Shown: in pieces, positions 34,260 through 46,721 of the stretch | Layout of the letters: each line of letters starts with the position of its first letter | Position numbering within the stretch: position 1 is the stretch's first letter | Assembly: GCA_028023455.1 (NCBI GenBank) | Contig: JAQFVV010006622.1 | Span: forward strand, 248,001 to 312,000 | DNA length: 64,000 bases | Source: Epiperipatus broadwayi | Taxonomy: Eukaryota; Onychophora; Udeonychophora; Euonychophora; Peripatidae | Direction: 5' to 3' | The notes under the pieces: generated by a model | Database searches by the model: none | What the model saw: the letters and a program-made list of their open reading frames with translations, nothing else | What the model was told of the DNA's origin: nothing | Position numbers and translations under genes: made by a program

Positions 34260-35490
34260 AAACGGGCGGAATAGTAAAGGAAATAAACAAAAAGGACCGG
34301 AAATGGACTATGAGTCTAATATAATTATTTTGATGTAGGTGAAAAGCCTGAATTAGAATTTCGCTATTTAAAATGATGGATTGTTTTGTCAAATAATAAT
34401 AATGGAGGCTTCGCAAAATAAAAGATTTTTTTTCTCCACGCACATATTAAGTAAGAAGAAACGCTTGTAAATAAACAGTTCAAATAAATAAAAATCAATA
34501 AAATCAAGTTAAATAAATGGGTCAAATTAAGGATTTAGAAATAATATTTGTAGAATTAAATAAATGAATAAAATAATGGAAATAAATAAAATAAAAACAA
34601 GTTAAATAAATAAGTATAATATATCTGTAGAAAATAAATAAAATATTCATAATAAAGCAAAATAGTTTTTTTCTGAGTACACGCACGTTAATATATAAGT
34701 TAAAGTAATGGGTTAAAAGTAATTTCGTAATATAAATAAATATGTAAATTGATGTCCGTGATAGTTTAGAATCGTATTGTAAGATTAAATAAATAATATT
34801 TAAATAATGTTCGTAATGAATTTAAAAATAATATAAATGAAAGTCAATCTAAGTTGTATTAGGAGAATATAAGGGTTCGAATCTAAAGGGATGAGGGTAG
34901 TATTGAAATAAGTTAGATAAGGATTAAGTTTAAAGCTCTCGGCTGGATAAATTCTAGTACCCGCAACAGATTGGCCGGGATCATTCCTCTTTTTAAAAAA
35001 AAATGCACTGGCAACAACCAGAGTAAGTCATAAGTCACTTTTCAGGGGAGAATCCCCATATCTCGTACCTCATTTTCCAAAGCGTAAGTCGGAAATGGAC
35101 AGTTGAAAATTCCTGCCATTGCAGCTGCTTAGTCAAAGTCCGATCAAGAGAATCGGCAATCGTTTTCCAGGGCGTAAGTCGGAAATGGACAGTTGAAATT
35201 CCTGCCATTTGCAGCCACCTTTTCTTAGTCAAAGTCCGATCAAGAGAATCGGCAGCCGAAGCTTCGTTTATAAAAGATCCCTGTGCCACAAATTTAGTTT
35301 GTCCTCGTGGTCATTATCCAGGACGAACATTGTAAGCAATGTTGCCAGCATAGAAAGAAGAAAAGCATAATTGGAGATTGCCCTTAGTATGGAAAGGAAA
35401 AGATACCAAAAAGCAAACTTAGAAAGAATAATAAAATAAGATTTAATGTTGTCAGAGATAAAATGGTCAAAAATGATACATTTTTACTCT
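34260..35490 (+). other. Non-coding internal region of the LTR element
   Basis: Pol is absent. The stretch 34440-34900 is a low-complexity run of AAATAAATA-like sequence. Near 35085-35262 a segment of about 80-95 bp is duplicated in tandem (GCGTAAGTCGGAAATGGACAG, CCTGCCATT, CAAAGTCCGATCAAGAGAATCGGCA). The last part (35290-35490) is less AT-rich and may be a remnant of the end of pol or an env-like region. Confidence 0.5.
35080..35262. repeat. Tandem duplication inside the LTR element
   Basis: Two units carrying TAAGTCGGAAATGGACAGTT and AAAGTCCGATCAAGAGAATC follow each other directly. Small indels distinguish them (CTGCCATTGCAGCTGCTTAG versus CTGCCATTTGCAGCCACC). The minus-strand frame 35035-35289 simply reads this duplication. 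Confidence 0.85.
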
Positions 35491-35505
35491 CAAAAGGAAG
35501 GGCGG
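35491..35505 (+). promoter_or_regulatory. Polypurine tract
   Basis: AAAAGGAAGGGCGG directly precedes the 3' LTR by about five bases. This is the expected place and composition for the plus-strand primer of reverse transcription. Confidence 0.65.
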
Positions 35506-35510
35506 TGTAA

Positions 35511-37266
35511 TGTACCTATATTGATATAGGCACATATAATTTTATCTAAAATTATATTATTAAAATAATCTTTTGTTAAAGAACATAAAATTAAATGTTG
35601 AAGAGTTTATTGCAGTTAGTTTTAGAGAAAAAATAAGAATTAAATAGTTTTCTAGCGTTAGTTTTTGAAATAAAAAAAAGAAGCTACAATTGATTAATCA
35701 AAAGGGGGGAGGGGGAGTCTTGGTTTGAGAAATGAAACTAAGGGTTGTAAAAGGAAGTAAAGAGTTTTTATTAGTATTCGTAAAAATATAATTTGAAAAG
35801 GTTAAAACATACAAATCTCTTTTCATTCAATTTTAATTAAAGAAAAAATAATGTTAAAACTAAATAGTAAATTGTATTAAAAATATATGTGCGTGTATAT
35901 GTAGGTACATTTGTAAATAAATAAAATGTATGCGAAATAAAAGATTATCATTAAAACCACGGCAATGGCTATTATTAATATAAAACAATACGTTTTTGCA
36001 TGGCTATTACTAATTAAGCAATCTTTCAAAACACGTTTATCAAATGATTATCAATTCGACAACAGATCTTTGCCGGAGATATGAGAAAGACAACAAGATG
36101 CAGGTATAAATAGACCTTTTTTTTATCGGACAATTCATTCCACAAATTAATTGAGTTGAGACAATCAGTTCCACAAATTAATTGAGTGAGTGCAGTTCAG
36201 AAATTAATTGAGCAGTTAACAAACAAAATGCAGTGTTGAGAAGATCTTGGGAACACACGTTTATCTCCAGCCCAGATGTCCTAGAAAACAGCAGATCTGC
36301 CCGTGAAATAATGTCAGCTTAACATCTTAGAAAATCTCCGTCAGTATCTATTTGTCTCCGATAGTAATAATCATGAAAATCAGGAAACTCAGCAAGGAAA
36401 TGTCCCAGCCGGCTGGAAGCATTCATACTGGAACCATTCATACTGGAAGAAACAACAAACAAGAAGGAAACAAAGTGTTAAATCTACGTTCAAAATCCTA
36501 GGTAAAACATTTGCTTATTTTCGTTATACTGTAATAGCCATTGCATTTCATTAATTCGTGAGAATCCTCCAAGAGTCTAATTATATGAACTCGATATCAT
36601 ACATAAATGAACTATTGATATGTGTGTGATTAAATTTCAAATGCTATGTAGTCCTTTATTATCATTATTATGTGTGTGCATGAGTTAATATGTGCGTGAT
36701 CATTATATCAATATTTATTAGTTACATTAGAGTGTTCTGTTATGAAAATATTCAAGTATATTTAAACTATTTAGAATGTTAATTTAAAATATGCGTGTGT
36801 TTTATTCGAAGTATAAAATGTTTAAATTTAGTAAATAAATGTTAGTTAATAAATTATCTTTAAAATTAAACTTTATCTGTCAGTCAATTCTTTTTATCAA
36901 TTCTTTTCTTTTTTTTTTTTATCAATTCCCTTTTATCAAGTCTTTTAACCACTAATTAAGTATAATCTATTAGTGATTACAAACAACTGAGCTAGTCGTG
37001 GATTTAGGCATTGAGTTAGTGGCCACTGTTCAAAGTGCGTTGTCTATTCTTTTAGAATAAGCAGCTGGCATCCGTGTTTATACACAAACAAAAAAAAGTG
37101 CTTTGAACTTGGTGTTGAACTCAACAGCCGAGAAGAAGCTATGTCCTGGAAATGTAACGCTAGTTATATACTTTATAACTATCGTTTGGGCATACATACT
37201 CTCCGAGTATGTTCTTCTCTGCCTAAGAGGCCGGTGATTCGAATCAACATATTCGAACACGGTTCA
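35511..37266 (+). repeat. 3' LTR
   Basis: Matches the 5' LTR over its whole length, including the TATA-like box (36105-36112). Private differences include a T-rich insertion near 36901-36925 (a duplication of TTTTTATCAATTC with a T run) and a small duplication of CATTCATACTGGAA near 36419-36450. Ends at GGTTCA, followed by ATATG. Confidence 0.88.
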
Positions 37267-37269
37267 ATA

Positions 37270-39300
37270 TGTATTAATCAAATGGATAGTTACTTGTGAA
37301 GTTGTATAATATTCAAATACCAGAGCTGCCATACTGAACATCAATGTAAAAATCTTTAGCTGTCAACTTCATTTTTCTACCATAGTATAGTTTAAGATTA
37401 GTGACATTAAAATTTGAATGAAGAAAAACCAGGCATACCCAGTGGCAGGAGAAGGAGTTGAATCTTGTGGAACTATATATTGAAACGATAACTTTCCAAG
37501 CCCCTATCGTTTCACCATCAAACCTAATGACACTCTCATCTGTGCTAAGTTCGAACCTATTTAAATGTTAATAAATATAAAATTAGTTCATGTCTGTATA
37601 AACAGTATTATATATTTACATGCGAACGAACGCTATAATTAGATAGGATTAGTAAAATTATAGCGTACTATAGTTATGTAAGATTTCTAAAAATGGTTAT
37701 TATATTATTTAAGTTAAGAGTAAATTATTAATTTTGTTGTTTAATATTGTAATTTCGTATGTGGATATATAATCTGTGCTATATAGAAGAAAGACATGAT
37801 TTAAAATATGTAAAAGCCGTTATCTAAAAATACTAGTAAATGTTTCTTTAAAAATTGTTAAAAGATTTCTTGTTTTAAATATATTTCAGGGAAAAGTTTC
37901 TCGAAAATATATTTAAAAGCTATATCAAAATATGTTTGTAAATTATTTTTAATAAATATGTTAAAAATGTTTTCATTTTAAAAAAATGTTAAAAGGTTGT
38001 TTTTAAATAGAAAGAGTTTCTATTATATGTAAGATTAAAAATAAAAGCTGGTCAAGTAATTAAAAGATTTTTGGTTGTAAACAAGTGTCATTAACGACCA
38101 CACCTGGAATTCGTAAAAAGTAAAACTAGTTAAAAATTTACTAATTAAAATCCCCTTAGATAAGATTAAGTTATTTTAAAATCTAAACTGGACAATTGTT
38201 TGCAACGAAAAATCTTAATTATAATAATAGCTTATGGAATGTTTCTAACATAAGTTATCTAAGATCTGGATTATAAATTGAAAAATATTTAATTAAATTC
38301 CTGAGTTTAGTGAGTCTTGAGGCGGGGAGATTCCGATAAGGAAAACATATAAATACTCTGTATTTTTTAACAATATAGACAGCCATATTGTTAGAGAAAG
38401 AGAGCCATATTGTTAGAGAAAGACAGCCATATTGTTAGTGAGAATTGCAGCCAGTCTTCACAATTGTTAATGTTTAACATGTCCGGCTAAAAGCGGGCAT
38501 CTTGTTGCTGTTACTCTGCAGGAGAACGGGGTTTCTCTCATCGAAATGTCTAAACCACCATCATGCCGATAGAAGAGACGAGCCTAGCATAATGAGAAAG
38601 ATTGATGCCGCCCAGTCAAACTAAACCAAACCAACAGCCAAGAACTTGCAGATTAATCATACCGGTACCGTTTTATTTTTCAAACCGCAGAGCTCTGTGT
38701 AATTCTAAATGTAATAATATCTATCTAAGTTAGCTAACTTTCTTTTTAAAATAATGATAAAGCTAAATGTAATCAAAACTTAAAATCCATTTAATATTCT
38801 AAATACGTCAATTACTATCAAAATTTAATGTGTTAAAGTTTAAATAATCTAACTTATTTATATTTTCCTTTCATTTAAAGTACATTATAAGTGTCTAATT
38901 TAAAGTTATATCACTGCGGTTGTGTCTATATTTCTTTGCTTATTTTATTTTAAATGCTTCTTATATTTTATATGCCAAAATTTCGAAACAGTGAGCACTT
39001 AATTTCACGTATGTTTTAAGAAATTATTTGAAAATCTTCGCGTAATGTATTTATAGCATCAACTTTCTGCGCTGTTTCGAAATCCTATTTTTTTTATTAT
39101 TTAAATGATTTAATATGCGAAATGTGGCTCTTTTGATCAACCAGTTAAACACTTAACCATATAGTTTTATTTAGAATTAAATTTAGCCTTGATCATATTT
39201 ATAAGTATATTTGACATTTAAATTCTTAAGTCCATAGAAATATACTTTCCCTCCTTAAATATTTATTATCTATAAGTAACTTAATAGCTCGAACATGTCA
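37270..39300. other. Unassigned region, possible old LTR
   Basis: A TATA-like ATATAAATACTC at 38348 is followed by three tandem copies of about 23 bp containing AGCCATATTGTTAG (38381-38441), then a less AT-rich leader-like stretch (CATGTCCGGCTAAAAGCGGG, CCACCATCATGCCG, AACCAAACCAACAGCC) to about 38700. The architecture resembles the LTR described above (TATA box, leader, long AT-rich tail), but no second copy is present, so a solo LTR is only a suggestion. Confidence 0.35.
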
Positions 39301-39479
39301 AAGTACAGATGTAGTAATATCCCCTTTTGTAGCATAGACGTTTATTACCAGGCTACACAAGAGTTGGTCCCAATTTGATAGAGCTAATATGCTATTAACT
39401 CATATTTCATAGTATGAAATATACTATTCTTTGCTTGGCGGATGTGATAGTATTTTATAAAATTATTCTCGTTTTGCTG

Positions 39480-39870
39480 CTATACGTAATATACGTATCT
39501 TAAGATGGAGCCACGGCGTTGCCAGCACATCTTCTCTTATAGGGTAGAGCAGTAGCGAAGCCTGAGCCAAGGCCAGGTTAGCACGTAAGACCCCCGCCAT
39601 TCCTGAACATAATGTTCCTTTTCACGCAGCATTGCGATCGGTTACAGGGTGCCGGCGTTTGTCGCAAGAACCCTGAAGTTATTTCATCCATCCGCAGAGC
39701 GACTTTTCCTATTATTGTTTACCTGTGCCATAGCGCATTGGTAAAATCTTATTTCAGCCAACTCTCCCACCTTAACACAACGCTTTCAGCATTCTGAAAT
39801 TTTCTCTCGAAAGCCATGTTCGATCGATCATTACTTGAGCTGGTTTATGCGCTCGTTATTAAGTCATATT
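39480..39870. other. GC-richer island of unknown origin
   Basis: The block with GATGGAGCCACGGCGTTGCC, GACCCCCGCCATTCC, GGTTACAGGGTGCCGGCG and CTCTCCCACCTTAAC is among the richest in G+C in the window. A 61-codon plus-strand frame (39612-39797) has no recognisable domain. It may be the leader or internal part of an LTR element, or an unrecognised exon. Confidence 0.3.
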
Positions 39871-39879
39871 GTATATTTT

Positions 39880-40320
39880 AGTAAATGAATTCATGATCAA
39901 AGTTTAATATAATTATTTATATACCAGCCACAAATGTAATAGGATTTGGCTTATCGAGATTTATAGACATAACGTAGTGATTAATTATGTATCAATTGTA
40001 AACAATTCATAAGATGGGCATATGTTAAACCTCTCTATGAAATTTAATGATTACTTATGTAAAGTGATTTTGAATTGTATATAAAAAGAGAATGTGTTCT
40101 CTTATCCACCCAATGTTTGTACATTCAATGCTGAAATGTGCAAAACATCAATTTCATGCCAATTGTAAATAAATATATAATGAATTTAATGTATTTCGTT
40201 CTCTGTTTCGTTATTGATCTAATTCAATCCAATTCTAATTATCATTTATAGCCTATATATGTGAAAACTATGCATTAAGTTCAATTAAATTAGTGATATT
40301 TTAGTCAATTAAGAACCTTT
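39880..40320 (+). repeat. Possible solo LTR
   Basis: TATATAAAAAGAG (40078) followed about 20 bp later by TCTTATCC, then AATAAATATATAATG (40169) and a TTCGTTCTCTGTTTCG end, has the order promoter, start, poly-A signal, end seen in short LTRs. The ends and a duplication are not defined. A GC-richer stretch (40340-40550) directly follows and could be the start of an internal region. Confidence 0.28.
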
Positions 40321-40551
40321 CTTTTAATTATCAGAGTCTTATTGCTTCTCCGTGACCTATGTCGGCCGTGTGGAAAGAGATATACTACGTGTAATTTCAA
40401 GGTGGTCATTCATAGGGTCTTGAGTCTTGGAATCCTGGCTTATGAGTTGGAAGTGTGGTCGGACTCGGGAGGTCACAGTCCTAGTCTGGTCAGCTTCGGT
40501 CTTTCTTGCTTGGATTCTGAATTCTGTTACGCGAATGTACAAACTTGACTG

Positions 40552-41427
40552 TTACAATATATATGCCTCAGACAGGATAGCTTCTGGTGATGAAGACTTG
40601 AGAAGGATTATGGTGGTTGTGTTCAGCCTAGGAATAGCGCATGAGTTAAGGTTTAGAAATAGTTTAAGAGATAAGGCCAAGTGATCTGAGAAGACAATAG
40701 GATGGAGTGAAGGATCAATTAGGAAATGTAGATGAAGTTTATAGTAAATGAGCTCTATCAGAGAGGCATGTCTCCTTGTATAAAAGGAAAAGACATTCAG
40801 AAGGAACAAACCTTCCCCACTCATGAATTTCATGTTAAGGTGATGAATATATTTTGCAGTGAATTCCTAGTAGAAGATGTTAAAAGTCTTCCAGAAAAAT
40901 AGTAGGGTAAGGGTTAGTGGCAAGTTTATATATATATATATAATATTCAGAATGAAGGCTTTGTAGAATAGGTTGATGATAATTATATGTGGACTTATAT
41001 AGTTGATTTTGAAGGATTCAAATGGGTTGCTATTAGAAATTAAGATCACTATGCCAGCTGCAGATGAAGGAGACACTGAGTGACAGAAGTAGCCAAAATT
41101 CCCAAAGAGGTTTAGGATTTTGGAGCTTGAAAATTGGTCTCAGAGAGATGCACTATATGGGAGGAGTATTGCTTGAACCCTTTAGTCAATGCATCTACTC
41201 TATTCAGGGAATTGAGATTTCGGATATTCATTCCCAATATTTTGAGCTTCATGTGGCATTAATTTAATCAGAGAGTTACAAATTATTTTCATTGAACAAG
41301 TGGTGGAAATTTTAAGGATAAAGAAACAAGCCTTTAGGGGATATGTATTCACAAACTCAGAAATCATTGGTCCTGCTAGGAGGACAGCTATTGGTCTTCC
41401 CCCTTGATGCCCTGGATCACAGGCCAT
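40552..41427 (-). pseudogene. APE-type endonuclease relic of a non-LTR retrotransposon
   Basis: Read downward on the minus strand: PGHQGGRPIAVLLAGPMIS and LKISTTCSMKIIC (41410-41270), then VSPSSAAGIVILISNSNP (about 41075-41015), then TRRHASLIELIY and PIVFSDHLALSL (about 40775-40660). The order corresponds to APE blocks: the GR.AVLL region, the GDFN loop (here ISNSN, so the key Asp is lost), the RxSxIDLxY strand and the SDH box. Blocks lie in different frames. The RT part is not found downstream. A dead fragment. Confidence 0.6.
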
Positions 41428-41429
41428 CT

Positions 41430-42418
41430 TTGGAAGAAGTATCTTCCATGATGAAGAATATTTGCAATTAATTATAATGATAAAGCATTATACAATTTAT
41501 CATTAGCTGTAGAAATTATTTATAAAGTTCAGCATAGATCTGGTCTCCAAAAATATTAACAAACATTTTTATTTCAATGCAAATATTATCAAATGATAAG
41601 TCAAAAGTTAATTATAGTTTTTAGCAATATAATTTGTTATCTTCACAAGAATTTCCAACATTAATAAACGATGGTACAGTTTGACATTTCCTTCCTTTGA
41701 AAACAAATTGTTTAAACTTTTCTCATTGTGTATATTTCCAGTAGATACTGTAGTGGGAAGACCAACCTAATGCAGAAAGCTTGAGAAGATATTACTTTAG
41801 TCTGCCATTGGTTAAATATCAACAAACTAAACAATTATGATTTAATGGAGATAAGTAGAAGCAAGTTGCAACAGATGGTCATGTGATCCTAAAGAAATCA
41901 ATGATCGGTCGATTCAGAGTCTTAATCAACTGATATTAATTTGACCTTTAATTAGCCGTCAAGGAAAAATTCTAATAATAGTTTTTTTAGACCTTCTGAA
42001 TTTTTCCAGACATAATAATAATGTTTACATTTTAAAATACACATTATTATTTAATAACAATTTAATAGATGACAATAGTCATATATTTATTTAAACACAT
42101 TTTTTAGAAGTGCTCAAAATTGAAAATATATTTTAGAATAATAAATATTTAAACAAAATATTGCAGTGGTAAAATCTATAGTTTTAAAATATTGAAAATT
42201 ATATAATTATCTTAATTATTCTTTAAAAATAATTAAGCTCCCTTATTTAGATTTATGTAAAGAAATATTTTATAATAAGAGTTTTATGACTAATAATTTA
42301 GCTTATTTACCATGCTTAATATGAAAATTGACTTATATGAAAAGAAATAAACTAATAACGTTTTTAGATATATCAAAATAATGCACAAACATAGTTCCTT
42401 ATGCAAAAATTAAGGTTA
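41430..42418. other. AT-rich region without a gene
   Basis: No coding, RNA or repeat feature recognised beyond short A+T runs. Confidence 0.4.
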
Positions 42419-42590
42419 CAATATATATTGAATTAAATATTTCCATGAATTATTATTATAATAAAGAATAGAAATAAAATTATATCCATGTAAACAGAGA
42501 TAACTTTTTAGCTTTTGATACACTAAAAACAATCTAATTACTATTAATTGACAATCTCTGAGGCTAAACAAGATTTCTCATTAACTCTTT
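42419..42590 (+). repeat. Dispersed repeat, TTGACAATTTCTGAGG family
   Basis: Matches 6055-6215 and 29000-29160 (ATATTGAATTAAATATTTCC, CATGTAAACAGAGATAAC, TTAATTGACAATCTCTGAGG, CTAAACAAGATTTCTCAT). This copy has the clearest full-length form. Confidence 0.55.
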
Positions 42591-43393
42591 TTTAGGATAT
42601 TTAGATTCCTGTGTAATTATACATCAATGACTACTCACTAATATTCATTAGTTAATATAATGAAATTACTGGTTGTTATCTCTGAGTTTAAGATCAATAA
42701 ACAATGTTTTTGTCAGTACAGAATACATATTAATTGAGACATTAAATAGGTTTCCTTAAAAGTAGGATAAATATGTGTGAATATTTATCTGTTACATCCT
42801 TAGTTGTGATAACAAAATTAAATTGTAGCTCTCAAATTCAGAAGACTATAATGCAATGAGCTAGATCAATATTTGTTAGTGAATTCAGAGAGTATCGACA
42901 ATCACTTGAATATATTTGATGATGAACTTTTATTTAACAACATAACTATCATATATCACTTTTAGGTAAATGAAAATTGCATGAATTGAAAAAAATAACT
43001 GTTTTAATATTAAATGTAGACTGATATATAGGATAAAAGTGAAATAGTCTAACAAATTTATACCAGAATGTGCAAAATATTGTAAAAAATTAGCAATCCT
43101 AAATTGGTTCTCCACTAAAGAAATCTAAATGTACAGATTCAATTCATTAAAAAAATTGTTGTTGACACATACAATATATAAAGAAAAGGGAGAATGAGGA
43201 AATGAATATATTAAATTATTTAAAATAATAAAAAAAAAAATCATTAATGACATAAAAAAATATATGTGACTTTTCACAAAAAGCTTTAAAAAAAGATCAA
43301 AAGTATTAAAGCTATAATCCCAAGGAAAGAATTTCATAATTATAAAAGAGAACATTTATTAAAAAGTGAATGATATAACAAAGTTGCAAAAAA

Positions 43394-43431
43394 TCTCACT
43401 GAGGAAGCCAGTAGCAGAAACTGGTCTGGGG
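43394..43431 (+). ncRNA. hammerhead ribozyme motif, CTGGTC family
   Basis: CTGAGGA at 43399, short helix II AGC...GC around CAGTA, GAAA, then CTGGTC ending at 43426. Helix I is TCTCA with TGGGG. Helix III is ACTGGT (outer pairs A-T and C-G). It keeps the same helix I as the ACTAGT family (TCA and TGGGG) but differs in helix II and III, so the two are probably related. Helix II is short, so activity is uncertain. Confidence 0.6.
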
Positions 43432-43439
43432 TTAGGGAT

Positions 43440-44880
43440 ATTCTGAAAAGCTTTTTAGGAGCTTATTTTCAAGCTCTTTATATAACATATGACAAGTGCA
43501 TGACCAACTCTATAAAAACTTAAGCACTACCAGATGCATCCAGTCTATGTAAAGATTATTATCTTTTTTAATTGTCTGCTTAAGTTTTAATGAAAATTAA
43601 ACAAAAGATTTTAATATTATATAAATAAATGTTAGCAAATCATAATTGAAAAAAAAATGTTTGGAACAACCTGTCCTCTTTGTACATTTCAAAAATGTAC
43701 ATCGGAAAACTATTAATAAAGCCAAAATAATAAAGCTAAATTAAAATTTAAATATACCTTTTATACTTAATATATGAATTTGATAGCATTATTGATAACT
43801 ACTTCATAAAAAAAAAATTATTAATGGCACAATTACTTCTTTCTTTTAAAATTGCATCATAATAAAAATTAGAGATTATTAAATATAAAGGGTGGAATTA
43901 GTTCCTTGTATAAAATATACATAGTATAAATTATGGTTTAGTTAGGTATAGTTATTTATTTATAAAAACAAATTTAAAGATTTTTTGAGATTTCAATTGT
44001 GAATTTGACAAGTGATAATGTTGTGGACAAACATACATTCATAGGAAACATGTGAAAGCCTTATGAACAAATATTCGTTGTATATTATATATAGATAAAT
44101 AAGTCAAAGTAGTCTCTATTACTACAACTTTTTAAAATGTCATTTATTTTAAATGAAAAAAATCAGACATGCAAATAAATCAATAAAAATTGCAAAAATC
44201 TCAAAAAATAATTGAATTATTAATAATTATGTGTTGGATTATTTTCATTACGAGTCTTAATTGATAAATGTTTTTTTAAAAAATTCAAACTTTATTTAAA
44301 CTTTTAAAATACATTATTATTAGTCATAACATGCAGATTAGTATACAACACACATTTTGAGTTGTATTATTTATCTCTTTTTTATATGTTGTGTGCTTCA
44401 CCTGTGATAGTATTAACGTGGGAATTAAGCAGTGACATTAACTTTCATAAATACTAAATCTAATAAGTGTTGATTAAAATAATACTTTAAATTCAATATT
44501 CACTAATGTAAAGATCATCAGTTAAATTTCCTTGCTAATACTGTCATTGTTCAGACCAGCAACACCTGAAGAAAAGAGAAGAATAGAATAATACCATCTG
44601 AGAAACTATGTTATATACTAATATCTTTGTTGCTAATAACCCCTGAATATATTTAAAATCTTTACTTAAAGTTTAATAGTTTCTAAGCATATTTAACAAG
44701 TTAATTCTAAATTATAGAAATAGTGTAATATATTACACAATTATCACAACTTTCAGATGAACATGTAAGTATTATTATTTAAAAAACATTAGTTAGAGAA
44801 ATAAAGAAATTATTGAAAAAAATACATAGTATTGAATTTCAAAAATCTTACACGCTTTCACCTTTCATCAAAAAAACTTT
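43440..44880. other. AT-rich region without a gene
   Basis: The first 110 bp after the hammerhead (TTTTTAGGAGC, CAAGCTCTTTATATAAC) may belong to its host element, but no copy elsewhere in the window defines the ends. The rest shows nothing. Confidence 0.4.
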
Positions 44881-44889
44881 TATTATTGA

Positions 44890-44925
44890 TTACAGTTTCG
44901 ACTTACCATTCAGTCTTCATCAGAT
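44890..44925 (-). ncRNA. Degenerate hammerhead motif, CTGTC family
   Basis: The minus strand has CTGATGA (44923-44917), helix II GACT/AGTC, GAAACTGT and then AATC where GTC is expected. Helix II and the core are kept, but the cleavage site is broken. Flanks (TCTTCATCAGATCTTAT) match those of the 48365 and 49747 copies. Confidence 0.55.
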
Positions 44926-45949
44926 CTTATTCTATTCTTTCAACTTTCTCTAACTTCCATCTTACTCTAGTAAGCAAATTTTTCAATTCTAAAAATTTTC
45001 CAGATAATTGGGAAAATGCAACAATAATATTGATATTTTAGAAAGGTAAAAAAATTTAAAAAGACAATAACAAGTCAAAGTGGGATTCGGCCAATCAAAA
45101 ATCATGTTTGATTTGAAAGTGACAATTGAACAGTAGATTGTAACTAAGTAATAATAGAAACTATAAAAAAATCAATGAGTATTAGTTTTTAGTCTGACTT
45201 GGATTTTAAATTTACTAAAAGGAATTTGAGTTTATAAATACATAATGGTTTTTAACATCGAAACATAGACTTAGAATATTGACAAATTCTAAACATTTAT
45301 CAAAATGGAACTACAAAAATTAGATTACATGATGATGCTAAGAAGACATATCTGTATGGTTTAATGCAGAAGATAGTATCAGCCTTCAGAACTTAAGACT
45401 CTTCAAGGGGTTCTATCATTTATGGTACTCATATTTCTAACAACTTCCAACAACAATAATAATAAAATATTATTGTTATTTAAAAAAAAAAAAAAACAAT
45501 AAAATGTTTAATACAAATAAGGATCTACAAAAAAATGATTTTATATCTCAAAAACTTTTTATACCAGTTTTACAGCTAATATTTTTATAGATTAAGTTAA
45601 AATGGAAAGCAGAATTTCATATTAGTACTGTTTTTACAAATAACGTTTCAGATCTTCACAAAATGGTACAACAGCTATCTAGATAAGAAAAGTAGAACCA
45701 AAAACAAATAGTAAAAAGACTATAGTAACCGTTAATGACGTTTCTGAAAATAAATAAATTTAGCAATTACAAAAATATTTATTATATTGGTAATATAGAT
45801 TGAAACGTAATGAATAGATTTAAACTTGGATGAAAGGCTTTTGATAGATATAACTTACTTTTTTTTAAAAAAAAATGCTTATATGATTAAAAAAAGCAAG
45901 ACTTTTAATAAATGTGATTCATCAGTGCATATATATATATAAATATTAG

Positions 45950-46260
45950 AGCTAGACATTTAATGAGAGCAATACAGAGTCTCCAGACCATATGGGAATA
46001 TGGATAGATGTATGAGAGATGTATCAAAGAGAGATCAAAATGGAAATACATAATTAATTAAATTAAAAGAAATAAAATGTATCTAGACTATACATTTTGC
46101 TAAAACAGATAACAATTGATATAGTTAAAGTTTTAAACAGGATCTCAATATTTTGAAGACCTAGAAAGAGACCATGTGTGAGATGGATGGATAAAATAAA
46201 GAATTTTATTAGAGTACTGTGGAGAATAAAAGCTTTTGAACATATCAGAATGATTTAAAT
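45950..46260 (+). pseudogene. Decayed RTE-type LINE, C-terminal part
   Basis: Broken plus-strand frames show an ACTATACATTTTGCTAAAAC block readable as (H)FAKTDNN, then RPRKRPCVRWMDKIKNF, then VLWRIKAF. This matches the WAGHxxRxDNRW, KRxRGRPxxRWxDDIK and VxWxxxAxD blocks of RTE-type LINEs, in order. The upstream QSLQTIW phrase fits the LQTTQR block. Stops interrupt it throughout. Confidence 0.6.
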
Positions 46261-46721
46261 TTTAACCTGAAAATGGTATAATATAGATGGTATACGATAT
46301 ATATATATATGAGTATTCTACATTTTAGCAACATGATTTGTTTTCTTTCAATTTCACTTTACAAAATTTCTTAACACCTTGAGGAATTTATTATTGTTAG
46401 TATTATTGGCTTGTTATTTCTTTTCATGAGAAATAATGCTGGAAAAATTTGAACTAGATACCAAGCTCAGGGGTTAATGAAGTGGAAATTTCATTAAATC
46501 TTTAAACATTAATTCCCCCCAATGTTTGATTGTACATAACTGATAAAATTCTGACCTGAAGGTTGAAAATATAAAAAGAGTGGCTGGGAAATATGAACAT
46601 TTAATGGGATGAAAAATTTAAATTCTTACAAATTACTTATATCTTCAAAACAAATAAATAAAATATATTTGCAAATAAAATTTTTTAAATAAATTGAAAG
46701 TGTAATATGTTACATATATAT

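Larger units (their letters stand above)
31543..37266 (+). mobile_element. LTR retrotransposon, internally deleted, with 1.75-kb LTRs
   Basis: Two direct repeats of about 1.74-1.76 kb (31543-33281 and 35511-37266) start TGTACCTATATTG and end GGTTCA, giving the TG...CA ends of LTRs. Flanks are TATAT before and ATATG after, so ATAT is a possible 4-bp target duplication. Between the LTRs lie 2.2 kb with a gag-like frame but no protease, RT, RNase H or integrase motif. A purine-rich tract (AAAAGGAAGGGCGG) precedes the second LTR. The LTRs differ only by scattered substitutions and small indels, so the insertion is fairly recent. Non-autonomous; the partner is not in the window. Confidence 0.9.

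Noticed and set aside
35035-35289. 84-codon minus-strand frame with an internal repeat
   Set aside because: It is the tandem duplication inside the LTR element read backwards.
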